A stretch of 64,000 nucleotides of DNA, taken from assembly GCA_034509735.1 (NCBI GenBank), contig JACGWO010000001.1, forward strand, positions 35,219,966-35,283,965, written 5' to 3'. A model generated the notes under the pieces. It did not search any database. It was not told the origin of the DNA and saw only the letters and a list, made by a program, of their open reading frames with translations. A program made the translations under genes and the position numbers. This document shows positions 34,983 to 45,790 of this stretch, piece by piece (position 1 is the first letter of the stretch; each line of letters starts with the position of its first letter). Source of the DNA: Sesamum alatum. Its lineage: Eukaryota; Streptophyta; Magnoliopsida; Lamiales; Pedaliaceae.

Positions 34983-36637
34983 CAGTATCTGGGATACGTT
35001 CATCATAAAGCCTTATACAGTGCAGTCGAATATGTATTGAGGACGGTGGATTCCAAGAATAGGATCCGTCACCTGTCAGTATATGACAGTCGAGTCTCCT
35101 ATACACTCTCAGACAGTTTAAACTCTTATAAGTCTGTGGCCACAGCGATTGGTCGAGTAGGGAATGGTTTCCTACGTTGATCGATAGAGTAAACGTGCCT
35201 CGAGTTACTGAGCATAGTTGTCTAGTCCAGGATGGGAACCGACGCTCAATTCCATGCCCTAGACTTAGACCGGGAGACGGTTTATGGAAGGACCATACTC
35301 GTATGGAACACAAGAGCCTAAATGTTCACGCCAACATTCACGTAGTCTCTAGTGCCATGGACCGTTGCTAGACGGCCACCCATGGTGACGGGCATTTTTT
35401 TTATTAATGGTTAATCGGAAAATAATTAATTAAATTAAATTTAATTGATCAATTGTGTTGGATACAAGCCCAAGTCTAGCTGAGGGTGAACCTAATGAGT
35501 CACACACAAATCACTTTGGATTTGGTGGAGTTAATTTGGAATTAATTCTTGAAGAAGCGAATAAATTTAATCGGATTAAATTTATTCAAGAGAGAAAATA
35601 AATGATTGGATCATTTATTGAGAAATCCATTTGATGGATGGTCCAAGAATTAATTAATTAGATTAGTTAATTTTTGGACTAAGGACCTTTAAATTAATTG
35701 GATTAATTTATTGGGTTTTGGCTAGAATAGTTTATTGGATCAATTTATCTTAATTTAGACTTAATGTTTATTTAAATTGGATTACATAAATAATTGGGAT
35801 TCAATTGGATTGAAAATTAATTAGATTAATTAATTCCCAAAATGGACACATATTTGGACTTTAATTTAATTTGATTAAATACAAGTCCAAAAACATAAAG
35901 GGTCCAAGTCCATTTTTTCATGCAAGTTGAAGCTAGTTAAAGCTTCATGTACATGATGTGCACGAAATTATGCTGATTTTTGGGTGGTTTTTCTCTTGCT
36001 ATCATGTGGTAGTGAATGTGCTAGAAGTGTGTGTATGTGGAAGTTGCCTTGGAGGTTACTTATGTAGGTGGTTTTTTGAACACTACATTCTACTTGCACA
36101 AAACTACTTTGCTAGACATTATTCACTTAACTTGCTTCATTTTGCTGGAATTTTTAGGCCAAAATACTCTCTGAAAATTGTCTCTTTTAGTGTTCATACT
36201 TCTTAGAGAAGATTGAACAAACACATTCCAAGGTACACTAATCGATAGTGCTTTCTTTGGAATTGTTTCTTGTTCTTTGTTTCTATTTTCTATCTAGCAA
36301 TAGAGTAGAAATAAATCCATAGTGTGGTGTGGAACGCATTAGAGGAGTTCTACATTGAGCTCTGAAGTGGACGAACGAAGAAGGAAAAGAAAGGAACAAT
36401 GCACGAACCCGTTCTACATAAACGAACAAAGGTTGCTTTCCTTTTACATTTTTGTGTAAACTTTTTTCTTTCTTTTTAAGCCACATGTCCAGCATATTTT
36501 TTTTGTTGTTTATGCTTGACAAACACCGAATGCCGGGAACTTCAAAAGGAACACCCCTTTGAATCCGGTTTAAATTATGTCTTAAATTTACGTTTTTACG
36601 CTTCCGTTGCGTTCCCGGGCCATACCCGATTCTTTCA

Positions 36638-36642
36638 GCTAC
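36638..36642. other. target-site duplication GCTAC, right copy
   Basis: Follows the D LTR terminus TTCTTTCA; integrase sequence continues GCATTGGAGACTGCGG. Confidence 0.88.
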
Positions 36643-37044
36643 GCATTGGAGACTGCGGCCAAGTTATTAAATTTGGCCCCAACCAGTGTATTGACCCAAA
36701 ACGCCATATGAAATATGGCATGGCAAGCCTGCCGTCTACAACTACTTGAAAGTGTGCGGTAGCCCCGCATACGTCAAGAGGCTAGTGGGAGACAAGCTAG
36801 AACTGAAATCTAGTTTATGCAGGTTCGTTGGATACCCCAAAGAAACTGCAGGTTATTATTTCTAATGACCCCTTGGAACAAAAGGCATTTGTTTCAAGGA
36901 ACGCAGTGTTCTTGAAAAAAAGGTTTTCCAGAGGATATCCAACTTTGATGAACTGATATCCTTTAGGAGTCAAGTGATGGAAACCAGTCATCAGTGGAAG
37001 CCACAGATTCCTCGCTTAGAGGATTCAGGATAGATACCGAAGGG
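36643..37044 (+). pseudogene. integrase fragment, right of solo D LTR
   Basis: Matches the integrase C-terminal region: ALETAAKLLNLAPTS, PYEIWHGKP-like sequence, LKVWGSPAYVKRLVGDKLE, GYPKETAGYYF and the SRNAVFLE stretch. Extra or lost bases (CCCAAAACGCC, GTGCGGTAG, TATTTCTAATGACC) break the frame. It ends at GAAGGGCTTCATG, where similarity to copia sequence stops. Together with 32269-32434 it is one interrupted remnant. Confidence 0.82.
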
Positions 37045-37744
37045 CTTCATGTGGTCCCCCCTTATATTTTTGAATCATTCATTAGTTTTTGGTGGTATCT
37101 GAAATATATTCGTGTTTTAGAATAATATGCCAATTTCCCTCCTCCCCCCCACCCCCTCGTGATTTATTGTTGTGCAAGCTGCCCTCCTGTGATTTATTGT
37201 CGTACAATTTATGTACTGATTGTGAGACTATGGGCATGAATTTTGGTTTTAAATTCTTGTTTTTTTGTTTGCTTTTTATTATAGACATTTTGATTATTAT
37301 GATATAAACTTCTGGTGGGGTGGAAATTTTGTTTCCAAATCGAAATTTAGATATGTAGGAGGATATCAAAAGGTTTTCACACATGTAGACATACACTTTT
37401 TAGGGGCATGAACTAGAAGAAATGTATAAAAAAGTTGGGGGTGGGGGAATTTTGTCCCAAATTTTATTACAGGATACCCACCCTTCCATTGGATATGGGC
37501 CTAACAGAAATTAAGGAAAATCAGGCCAGTTATGATTTTGTGGATTTGCAAAATACTTATAGAGAATTAGATGTTCCCATAGAATTTATGAAGAGGAAGA
37601 GGATGGTGAACCTCGTAATTATTAAACATTTCATACACCCAACACGGTTGGACCACATGACAAAACCCCAATCCCCAAAAAGCTTATTTAATATTATAAT
37701 ATCAAAATAAAATAAATAATAAAAATAATACTAAAATATGTGTA
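37045..37744. other. no recognisable gene; low-copy-looking DNA
   Basis: AT-rich sequence with homopolymer runs (C-run at 37145-37156, T-runs near 37261, G-run near 37438). It has no similarity to the LTR or gag-pol sequences elsewhere in the window. A 91-codon plus frame at 37435-37710 has no recognisable motif, and I do not support it as a gene. Confidence 0.4.
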
Positions 37745-37760
37745 ATAACATATATGGTGC

Positions 37761-37898
37761 AAGTCGAGCTCAAGGAGTTCGACTTCACCATTTTTTCTTT
37801 TTTTATTAATAAATTCAAAGTCGAACTCCCTGAGCTCGACTTTCTTTTTTTTATTATATTTTTAAATTTTGAAGTCGGGCTCATTGAGAGTTCGACTT
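37761..37898. repeat. three copies of a 25-27 base palindromic word
   Basis: Copies at 37761-37785, 37818-37842 and 37872-37898, each framed by AAGTCG and CGACTT. Copy 2 is the reverse complement of copy 1 with one mismatch, so the pair could form a 25-bp stem. Copy 3 has copy 1 orientation with two extra bases. Spacers are AT-rich. The repeat lies downstream of the minus-strand reading frame at 38149-39052. Function unknown. Confidence 0.75.
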
Positions 37899-38148
37899 CA
37901 ATATATATATATTATATTTAAAATTTAATATTTACAATTTTGATTTTAAATTGCATCAGCATTAATTTTTATTTTAACTAATAATTTTAAAATTACACCA
38001 AAAAATTTATATTTACACACAAAAAAATTATATTTAAACCAAAAAATTGAATCCAAATAAATAATTTTAATAATTACAATTCCTAAAAATGACCGCCCGT
38101 CTCATAAGTGTGTAGGTGCCGTCGGCACCGGGGGTCTTTCTTATTTCT

Positions 38149-39052
38149 TCACCCACATTTTTGTGTTGGCTCATCTTTCGCATTATCGTCATTATCAGCA
38201 TTTATATGCAACTGACTTGACGTTGTTGCAGAACTAGACTCCCCATAATCACGATATGCACTAAATAATGGATATGGAATTGGTGTTATGTTATACTCTG
38301 GTGTATATGTTTGACTCATAATAAGGCCAAGGTCAAGATCAACCTGCCCATAATAAGCTTGTTGGCTTGGCATGTATGGAGCTGAACCAAACCAATCACT
38401 TTTTTTTGGGCGGTTGAGGCACGTAGCAATCTTGATATACAGGTAAAGGTGTGTGCACTGTGGATAGCCAACCATATCTGCTCCAACAGTATCATCACCT
38501 CTAACTGAACTTGTGGCCATTCTGCTACTGCTTCTCCTTTGTCTGTGGGATGTGGACGAGCATTATCTTCTGGTCCTGCTTGTTTATCGGGCCTATTCTC
38601 CGTCGGAAGATGATAAACTATTTCACGAACATAGCCTATTCTGATATCCATCCGGTCAAGCATTTGCATAGCCTTTTCGAAATTGGTTTGTCGAGGTCGA
38701 ATTAATTGAAGGGACTTTGGATATTGCTCCTGAACCAATTTAAAAATAATGATTGAAATGTAAGAGAAATATGTGTAATATGAATTATGTTTTATTGCAC
38801 AACATACCATATATTGTCTACTTGGTGCATGTCCTGATTGATAGCAACTCTCTAGACGTCTATTAGTAGATGATAAAATGAATCGCGTGTTATTCTATCG
38901 TTACCAATCCCAATATCCAGTATCTGTATCTCTTCCGTTGGAAATGGTGGTCGGTGCACAATCGTTTTATGTCGTATGTCCCATCTACACACGTATAATG
39001 TGTGACGAGTCTCCCAATCTATGCCCCCACGTGCTCTACGGGAGATGTTATG
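38149..39052 (-). pseudogene. unrecognised cellular-like reading frame, minus strand
   Basis: On the minus strand: a block ending at ~38855 (WDIRHKTIVHRPPFPTEEI, then GIGNDRITRDSFYHLLID), a short stretch with SGHAPSRQYM, a hydrophobic A/T-rich gap that may be an intron, and a block KSLQLIRPRQTNFEKAMQML through RPDKQAGPEDNARPHPTDKG. A frame change then gives a Ser/Tyr/Pro-rich tail ending DEPTQKCG and a stop at 38149. Base and codon use are unlike the retrotransposons around it. I do not recognise the family. It could be the C-terminal end of a plant gene or of a non-LTR-type mobile gene, with its upstream part cut off by the A LTR at 39053. Intron-exon limits are unproven. Confidence 0.4.
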
Positions 39053-40588
39053 TGTTAGAATAGGTGACCATGTAGCCAATCTTGGCAAGGCAAAATGTAA
39101 CCTATGTCTAGACAATTTCAGGACTTTGATAAATTATTAATGAATAAGAAGTGATATTCATTTTGGCATTACTTTGTTTGTGTTCACTTTATCTGCTTTA
39201 TACTTATCTGTTCAATACGCAAACAAAGCCCACGGACTAAAAATGTATTTCGGGGACTGGGACTACGCTTGAAGGTAGGTCCATGAAATCAGTCCTGCCG
39301 AATCAGTCCGAAAAATCTCCAAATCAAGGAATCTCGAAATGGGTACCTTTGAGTTTCCCTTGGGACTTGCACTAAGCATCTACTGTCGTATTTCATTGAC
39401 GAGTGAAGAAGGTCGTCTAAGCAATGTTAGTGGGTTAGCCTACTGGGGAGCGGCTGACTGAGGTGACTCGCGGGAACCGTCTTACCGAGGACCTAGAGTA
39501 GGGTCGACTAGGTATGACGTGTGTTCCTGATTCCAATAGTACAGGTCAAGTCCTCTGACTTGAGGAACTGCTGAGTTTACCTGTACATCAGGGCTGTATC
39601 TTAAATATGGTGAGAGATTGCCAAGAAACACTTGAGTAGTCATAAGCCATGTCTAGTGCAACTCCGGTGTACAGAGTGACAATAGTTTCAAGAAATGATC
39701 TGTCTCCTGTCAAAAGGCATTGACAGTTGAGTCTCACATATACTCTGTGTCTTGTCGCAAAAATCTGTGGCCACAGTAACTGAACAGAAGGGAAGGTTTC
39801 CTTCGCGACGTTTAGTAAAGGACAGACCGACACTTAGGTCAAAATGGGTACCTGCATTTTCCGTGCCCTAGACCCTAAGTAGTGAGACCGTAGACGGACG
39901 GACAAGTGTACTGTTAGAGCCTAAATGTTCATCCCCGTAATTTCACCTAGTCTCTAGTGCCATGGACCGTTGCTAAATGGCCACCCATGGTAACGGTGTG
40001 GATTCTAGGAATCGGACCAAGTCTAGCTGAAAGGTGAACCTAAAGAGTCACACACGATCCACACACATTAAGTATTTAATTTAGAATTAAATATTTGGAG
40101 AAATGGAATGATTAAATTGGATTTAATCGGGTCCTTAATTTTCTTGGAAAGAATTAATTCCTTTTATTAGAGAAAAGGGATTTATCTAATAAATTAGATT
40201 TATTAGAAAATTAATTTAATGGGCTTAGAATAAATATTGATATTTATTATATTTATTTATTGCCCTTGGAATATTTAAATAGGTTTTAAATATTCCATTA
40301 AATTAAATTAATGGTTGAGATTAAAAGGAGAGATGGATGGCTAGGATTAATTTGACTAGGTCAAATTACTACTTTGACTAGGACTTTGACTAGGTCAAAA
40401 TCCTAGTCAAATTAGTCTTCTAGAGTTGGAGTTTGAAGAGGATTAAACTCCTCCTCTATATATATAGTCCTAGCCCCTCACCATAAGAGAGATGATGAAA
40501 AACTTCAACACACACACACACACACAACTCGTTTGCCCTTCCCTCTCTCTCGTCCGCCACTCTCGTTCTCTCTGCGCAAGAATTCCCT
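39053..40588 (+). repeat. type A LTR, last ~0.45 kb missing
   Basis: It starts TGTTAGAATAGGTGACCATG and carries the conserved block (39945-39996 region) and W-box palindromes at about 40357-40412. A TATATATA region is at 40457-40466 and a CA repeat follows. It is cut at GCAAGAATTCCC and joined to CG-rich leader sequence. It is more diverged from the 56075 LTR than the copies at 26148 and 33004 are. Confidence 0.82.
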
Positions 40589-42219
40589 ATAAAGGGCAGG
40601 CGCAGGGTTGGCGGCCGGTAGACTGGCGCGGAGGCAGGGCGCTTGCGTGCGTGGTAGTCTGCCGGCGCGTGGCCCTGCAGAAAACTACCGACCAGGTGCA
40701 CGCGCACGCAGGCAGGGGCCTGCGCGCCCGGCTGACTGCTGCCGGTGGCGGCAGCCGGTTGCCGTCATCGTGTTTTTCTCATTATTTTTAATTTTTAATT
40801 TTTTAATTAATTCTAAAAATTGGTTTTGTTTAATTTTGCTTATTTTTCTAAAGAACACTATTTTGGGAGGTTAAGTTTATTGGGTTTGGAATCCCAGGGA
40901 TAGCTTACCTGCATATAATGAGGAAGGGTCTTCCTAAACGGGGAAAAATATTATTACCAACGGTTGTACCATATTTTTCATACGTGATACATTTATTTTA
41001 TCATGGATTGATGTGATTGGTAATCATGGTATTTAGCATATATTTATGTGATTAGATCATGTGATTATGTGCGTTGAATGGAAATGGATGATCACGAGCC
41101 CCAGACCGAATGTATGGCTTAATTTTACGTTGGGCCTGTGTGCCTCTTTCTGCTTTCTCCTTCTCCCCTTTTTACTTGCCTTGGAAATAAGAAGGCATTC
41201 TTTCTCCCTCCTTATGTACTCTCCCCGGGTTTTCGCTGGGGTTTCTTTTTTACATATGTAATGAGAGTAGAATAGGAGTGAGGATTTATTTTTATGTATT
41301 TGGTGGAGAAGAAGGAAGGTCCACATGGAGAGCCCAGAATGGAGGATCCAAGGCGTTTCCATGAAGATGAAAGAGAAAAGAGACCAAGGCCCATCAGAAT
41401 GTTTGATTGGGTTACTATTAATGTAATAGTGTAGGACCAATGCTAGATTGACCATAGATCCACTGCGGGCTCAGTGGGTCGCATAGGATTCGGGCTCGTG
41501 ATCAATCTAACAGGGGCGTGTTAGGCTTTAATTTTGCATTTGGCTGTTTATTATGGATGAATGGTTTTTTTTATTTATCATATAACTGCCACGGGATGCT
41601 ATTTATTTATTTACGCATTGTGGATGAATGTGTTAATATTTATCAATGAGATCTCGGTCATTTACTACTCTCACATTGGTTGGCCCAATGTCCCAAATAT
41701 TAGACCCTAGACAAAGTGGACATGGACTCTAGGAGTTTGTCCATGCCTTCCAGTCCATGGCGTAGTGAGGAAGCTGATTTAGGTCGATAGCGTGGTCTCA
41801 CAAGTTGTGGCACGACTATTGTACTTAAAAGAAAGCTGCACTATGTCATGAACGAAAAGTAGACCACTGTTGATTGGGTCGGGTCTAACGCCCGATTAGC
41901 ATGATTCGCTTGGAGTCCTCGGGATTATGTGAAAGGGTGAGGCAATAATTTTGGAAATCTCGTGGAACGAGAATGGTATGGTATACCTCCCACAACATTT
42001 TTCCCATGCGAATCGTAAAAACAGTGTATGGGAAAATTCGCTGTGGATCCAAGCCCACTAGGAAAGAGTTTCCCCGAAAACAACATTTGAGAGTATCGTT
42101 TTTTTCGTATAAATAGTGGGAGCATTAAATGACTAAAGACCAAGCATTTAATTATTTATCAAACCTCCGTCTTTTAAATTCTGTTGATCGCGCACTCTGT
42201 TTTTAAATGTAGATTTAAA
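40589..42219 (+). other. type A leader, shortened CG-rich island
   Basis: The CG-rich island is reduced to about 40595-40765. It is followed by the usual AT-rich leader, a partly eroded CACGAGTCGTG motif (CACAAGTTGTG at 41799-41809) and TATAAATA at 42108-42115. No coding potential is seen. Confidence 0.75.
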
Positions 42220-43467
42220 ATGTCTAAGAACCCTTTATCAACTATACTTGAGAGCAACAAATTTAATGGAACCAATTACAACGACTGGTTGCGCAATCTG
42301 AGGATAGTTCTGGATTACAAGAACCAAGGCTACGTCATGGACGCGCCTCTCCATAGGACCTTACCAGAAGGGTCCACGCCAGAAGAACGTGAGAGGTTTG
42401 AGACTTGGCATAAGGATAAATGGAATGTCCGTAGCGTCATACTTGCTTCAATGACGAATGAGATTCAGAAGCAATATGAAAGGCTAGACGATGTCCCTTT
42501 CATTATGGCTCGCCTTAAAGGATTGCTATGCAGTCCCGGACCAGCATACTAGTTATGTCGCGATTAAGGCGTTCTTTGGAACCAAAATGACAGAAGGATC
42601 CTCTGTACAAGAGCACGGGGTTAAAATGCTTACCCTAGTGGAAAAGGCCGAGGACCTAAAGGCAGGCCTCGATAATGAGACGTACATAGATGTGATCCTT
42701 CAGTCTCTCCGATCCTCCTTTGACCAATTTATTGTCAACTACAACATGAACGCACTTGAGAAAGGCATTCATGAGTTGATCAATATGTTGGTGCAATATG
42801 AGGCAACGCCCAAAAAGTCCACGCCTTCGGTATTGTTTGGAGGTGCTTCAACTTCGAACACGAAAGGCAAGGGTGCCGGACGTTGGAAAAGGAAGAAAGG
42901 GAAGGGAAAAGCCGTCAAAGCAGCTACGAACACTAAGACTGTTCCCATTGCCAAAGAGGGGAAAGGCAAAGGAAAGGGAAAGGTTGTCTCCAAGCAACAG
43001 TCGAGGGCATATGACATATATATCAATAGCCGTGAGAAAGGGCATTGGAAGAGGGAGTACCCCAAACTCCTCTCGAACCAAGGTATATTTGTAGTTGAGG
43101 TTAATATGGTCACTAATTCTGCCTCTTGGGTATTAGATACCGGCTGTGGAGCTCACATTTGCAATGATTTGCAGGTGCTGAAAAGAAGCAGAAAACTGGG
43201 TAGCGGTGATATGATCCTAAACCTTGGGAATGGCAAGGCCATCTCGGCAGAAGCAGTAGGATCCGCCACTCTAGTAGTTAGTGATAATATTAGTATAGAG
43301 TTAGAGGAAGTTTATTATGTACATAATATGATTAAAAACATCATTTCCATTCCATTGTTAGACAATAGTGGTTATGAGTTTATGATCAATAAAAATTGCT
43401 TTTATTTGATGAGGTGTGGCATTGCTCATCTACTTGGTACACTTAATAACGGGCTCTATATCTTGTG
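42220..43467 (+). pseudogene. gag-protease with one frameshift and ruined zinc knuckle
   Basis: Start ATG 42220 (MSKNPLSTILES). Gag reads open to about residue 105, where an extra A in CGCCTTAAAGG shifts the frame. The rest reads open for 325 codons (42491-43468). It covers the gag C-terminal half, the Lys/Gly-rich linker, a degenerate zinc knuckle, the protease LDTGCGAHIC motif (D at 43136) and the region up to the pre-integrase domain. The knuckle keeps its histidine (43043-43045), but all three cysteines are changed: Tyr at 43019-43021, Ser at 43028-43030, Tyr at 43058-43060. The frame ends at TGA where the element is truncated. No integrase, RT or RNase H is present. Confidence 0.85.
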
Positions 43468-43683
43468 ACTTGTGTTGTCTTTGTGATGACAAAATGGTTC
43501 CATCACGTGGACCATATACTTGTCTTCTGTCTATATTTTGTGCAGGATTTTACAACAACTAAACTATTGCAAAAAAACTCTGTTGAAAATGTTTGATTTT
43601 ATATGATCATATAGTTTCTACAACAACGCCTCTACGCATGCTTTTTATAGATACATTCATATAATTATATATATATATAAGAG
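43468..43683. other. no recognisable gene; AT-rich flank
   Basis: Not related to the retrotransposon sequences in the window. It ends in a TA-rich run (43666-43678) before a hairpin. Nothing further can be supported. Confidence 0.4.
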
Positions 43684-43826
43684 GGTCGCGGGTTTTAAAA
43701 AAAACCTGTGACCGATGCAGCCAAGGCTGTATCATTGCAGCCTTGCTGCATTGATTCCGCAAGGCTGTGGCATTTCAGTCATGAACTGCATTATGCAGCC
43801 CATGACCGATGATTCAGCCGTGCTGC
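43684..43826. repeat. cluster of palindromic GCAGCC/GGCTGC words
   Basis: A 13-base stem with two mismatches (43684-43696 with 43701-43713, loop of four) is followed by GCAGCCAAGGCTG (43717-43729) and its near reverse complement (43737-43749). More GCAGCC, CAAGGCTG and GACCGATG words run to 43826. Similar words (GCTGCAACAATGCAGCAAGG) resume at 45483 after the E LTR. It resembles in style the palindromic cluster at 37761-37898. Function unknown. Confidence 0.6.
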
Positions 43827-45482
43827 TGATAGAATAGGTGACCGTAAAGCCAATCTGATTGGCATAATGTACCCTATGTCTGAACAATTTCGGTGTTCTA
43901 ATAATTGTCATGAATAAGAAAGTGATATTCATTTGGCTTAATACATTGTTTGTGTTCACTTACTACTTTATATTAATTCTTCACTGCACAAGCAAAGCCC
44001 ATAGACCAAAACGACATTCAGAGAAACTGGAACTGCGCATTAGATGGCAGTTCATGAAATCAGTTTCTGTAGATCGATCTGAAACACTCCAAGTCAAGGA
44101 ATCTCGAGATAGGGTATCGAGAATCCGTGTGAAACTTTCACTAAGCAATTGCAGTCATATTTTATCGGTAAGTGATGAGGCTCGTCCATGCAATATTAGT
44201 GGGTCAGCCAGTGACTGAACAGTGGGGTAGGACCCCCGTGACGTTTAGTGTGGACGAGCCAAGGCTTAAGTTAAGAATAGGTACGTACAGATCCATGCCC
44301 GAGACTATAAGCTGTGAGATGGTAGATGGAAGGATAAACGTATTGAAGAGCCTAAATGTTCACGCCATAAATATTCACCTAGTCTCTAGTGCTATGGACA
44401 GTTGCTAGACGACCACCCATGGTGACAGACAAATTCCCTTAATGAGATGATTGGAGATTCGACCAAGTGTAGCTGAGGGTGAACCTAAAGAGTCACACAC
44501 AATCCGCCCGTGACAAGGTATTTAATTTAGAAATAATCTAGGGAGGTTTGAACAATTTAATTGGATTGAAATGGCTCCCTTTTTTTCATGGATTGTTGAT
44601 TCCTTTAATTAGATTAAATGGAATTAACTAATGTATTAGATTTATTGGAAATAATAATATGGGCTTAAAATAAGTATTAATTATTTGAAGCCCTGTGGTT
44701 TATTTAAATAGGATTTAAATATTCCATAATTAAATCCATCAAAATTGATGGACGGATGAGATCAAAGGAGAGAGATCAAAGGCCTAGATTACTTTAATTA
44801 ATCTAAAGTCTAATTTGACTAGGACTTTGATTAGGTCAAAGTCCTAGTCAAACTATGCTTCTTAAAGTTGGAGTTTGAAGAGGAATGTGATTCCACTTCT
44901 ATAAATACTCCTAGAATGACACTTGAGAAGGATGATCAACTAGTGAGCACACACACACACAAAACACACACACTAAGGCTCGTCCATCTCTCTCTCTCAT
45001 CCCTCCCCTTTTCCTCCAAGAAGTTTCTAGCTCCTTGTTTCATACAAGTGAACTTTAGGCGAATTGATCACGTTAATTAATAATGCTTGGTCGATTCGTC
45101 CACCCTAAATATAATCACTTGGTCTTTCGCTAGCACGGGGATCAAGAACTGGACGGATTGCGTGGACGATTTAGAGGATTCATACGATTGGAGTCTTGGT
45201 GGCAAAATGGGGAACAACGCGTGTAGCGGTTTGAAGACAAAACTACAACCGGGTAGGTTCCTTTTGTTGTGTCTTCGATTTCAACCCTATGGCCACCATG
45301 ATATGTATGTTTGTTTAGTTATGAGATACACTGAACACCCGGGAGGTTCAAGGGAACACCCCTTGAACGTGTTATTTATGTTTCTGTACAGGCATGTTTA
45401 AGTTTATGTTTTTTTATTTTATATCGCGCTTCCTTATTCGCGCTCCTCTCGGGATGATCCACACGCTACTCATAAGCGTTTA
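43827..45482 (+). mobile_element. probable solo LTR type E (~1656 bp)
   Basis: It starts TGATAGAATAGGTGACCGTA and carries GAATAAG, the AGCAAAGCCCATAG motif, the conserved block (44375-44426), W-box cores and a TATAAATA promoter region (44815-44915) and CA/CT-rich tracts. Its 3' side has GAACACCCGGGAGG and a CGCGCTTCC ... GATGATCCACAC tail. The end is diverged (no TTTCA). I place it at 45482 because GCTGC flanks both sides (43822-43826, 45483-45487) and the palindromic-word sequence resumes there. GCTGC is frequent locally, so the exact end is uncertain. Confidence 0.6.
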
Positions 45483-45487
45483 GCTGC

Positions 45488-45786
45488 AACAATGCAGCAA
45501 GGTTGCAATAATGCAAAGTCTTTTATCTCGTATTTTTTTTATAAAAAAAACAAATTTTAAGGTTAATTTGAATTTAATCTAAAGTCGTACAACAACAGAA
45601 TTCATTGAATGTAAAAGAATACTGATGCACTACGAACTAAACACCACTTACATTAGTGGAATAGCAATAATAATAGCATAAATGCAATACTAATAAATTA
45701 GTTTGTTGATGAGCTTGATGGACCGTACACTCCATCCTCTAATGGTGGTCTTGGAGGGATAAGTGTCGTTGTGTCTAGGCTCATGC
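45488..45786. other. no recognisable gene
   Basis: AT-rich sequence between the E LTR and the Myb/SANT-like remnant. By position it would be the 3' flank of that minus-strand remnant. No motifs are supported. Confidence 0.35.
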
Positions 45787-45790
45787 ATTC

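Larger units (their letters stand above)
32435..36637 (+). mobile_element. solo type D LTR containing a nested solo A LTR
   Basis: The D LTR sequence is 32435-33003 plus 34983-36637 (about 2.2 kb), ending CCCGATTCTTTCA. It is flanked by GCTAC on both sides, with no primer site, coding region or second LTR, so it is a solo LTR left by LTR-LTR recombination. It shows the conserved inter-family block at 35339-35391, an AT-rich body and a CG-rich-tipped end (CGCTTCCGTTGCGTTCCCGG). A minus-strand D LTR at 46454-48625 is the comparison copy. No W-box cluster like that of type A is seen. Confidence 0.88.
39053..43467 (+). mobile_element. type A copia element, 3' truncated
   Basis: Parts: LTR 39053-40588 (end missing), leader with a short CG-rich island 40589-42219, gag through protease 42220-43467. 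The element stops after GGGCTCTATATCTTG, and unrelated AT-rich sequence follows. The primer site is lost in the LTR-leader deletion. The five bases before the LTR are TTATG; no partner is visible. It separates two low-copy-looking islands. Confidence 0.85.

Noticed and set aside
37435..37710. 91-codon plus-strand frame in low-copy DNA
   Set aside because: No recognisable motif, AT-rich codons and no supporting context; could be chance.
40500..40525. CA/AC dinucleotide run as a CRISPR-like or microsatellite feature of interest
   Set aside because: It is a short simple repeat in the LTR transcript-leader region, present in all A LTRs; there is no repeat-spacer structure.
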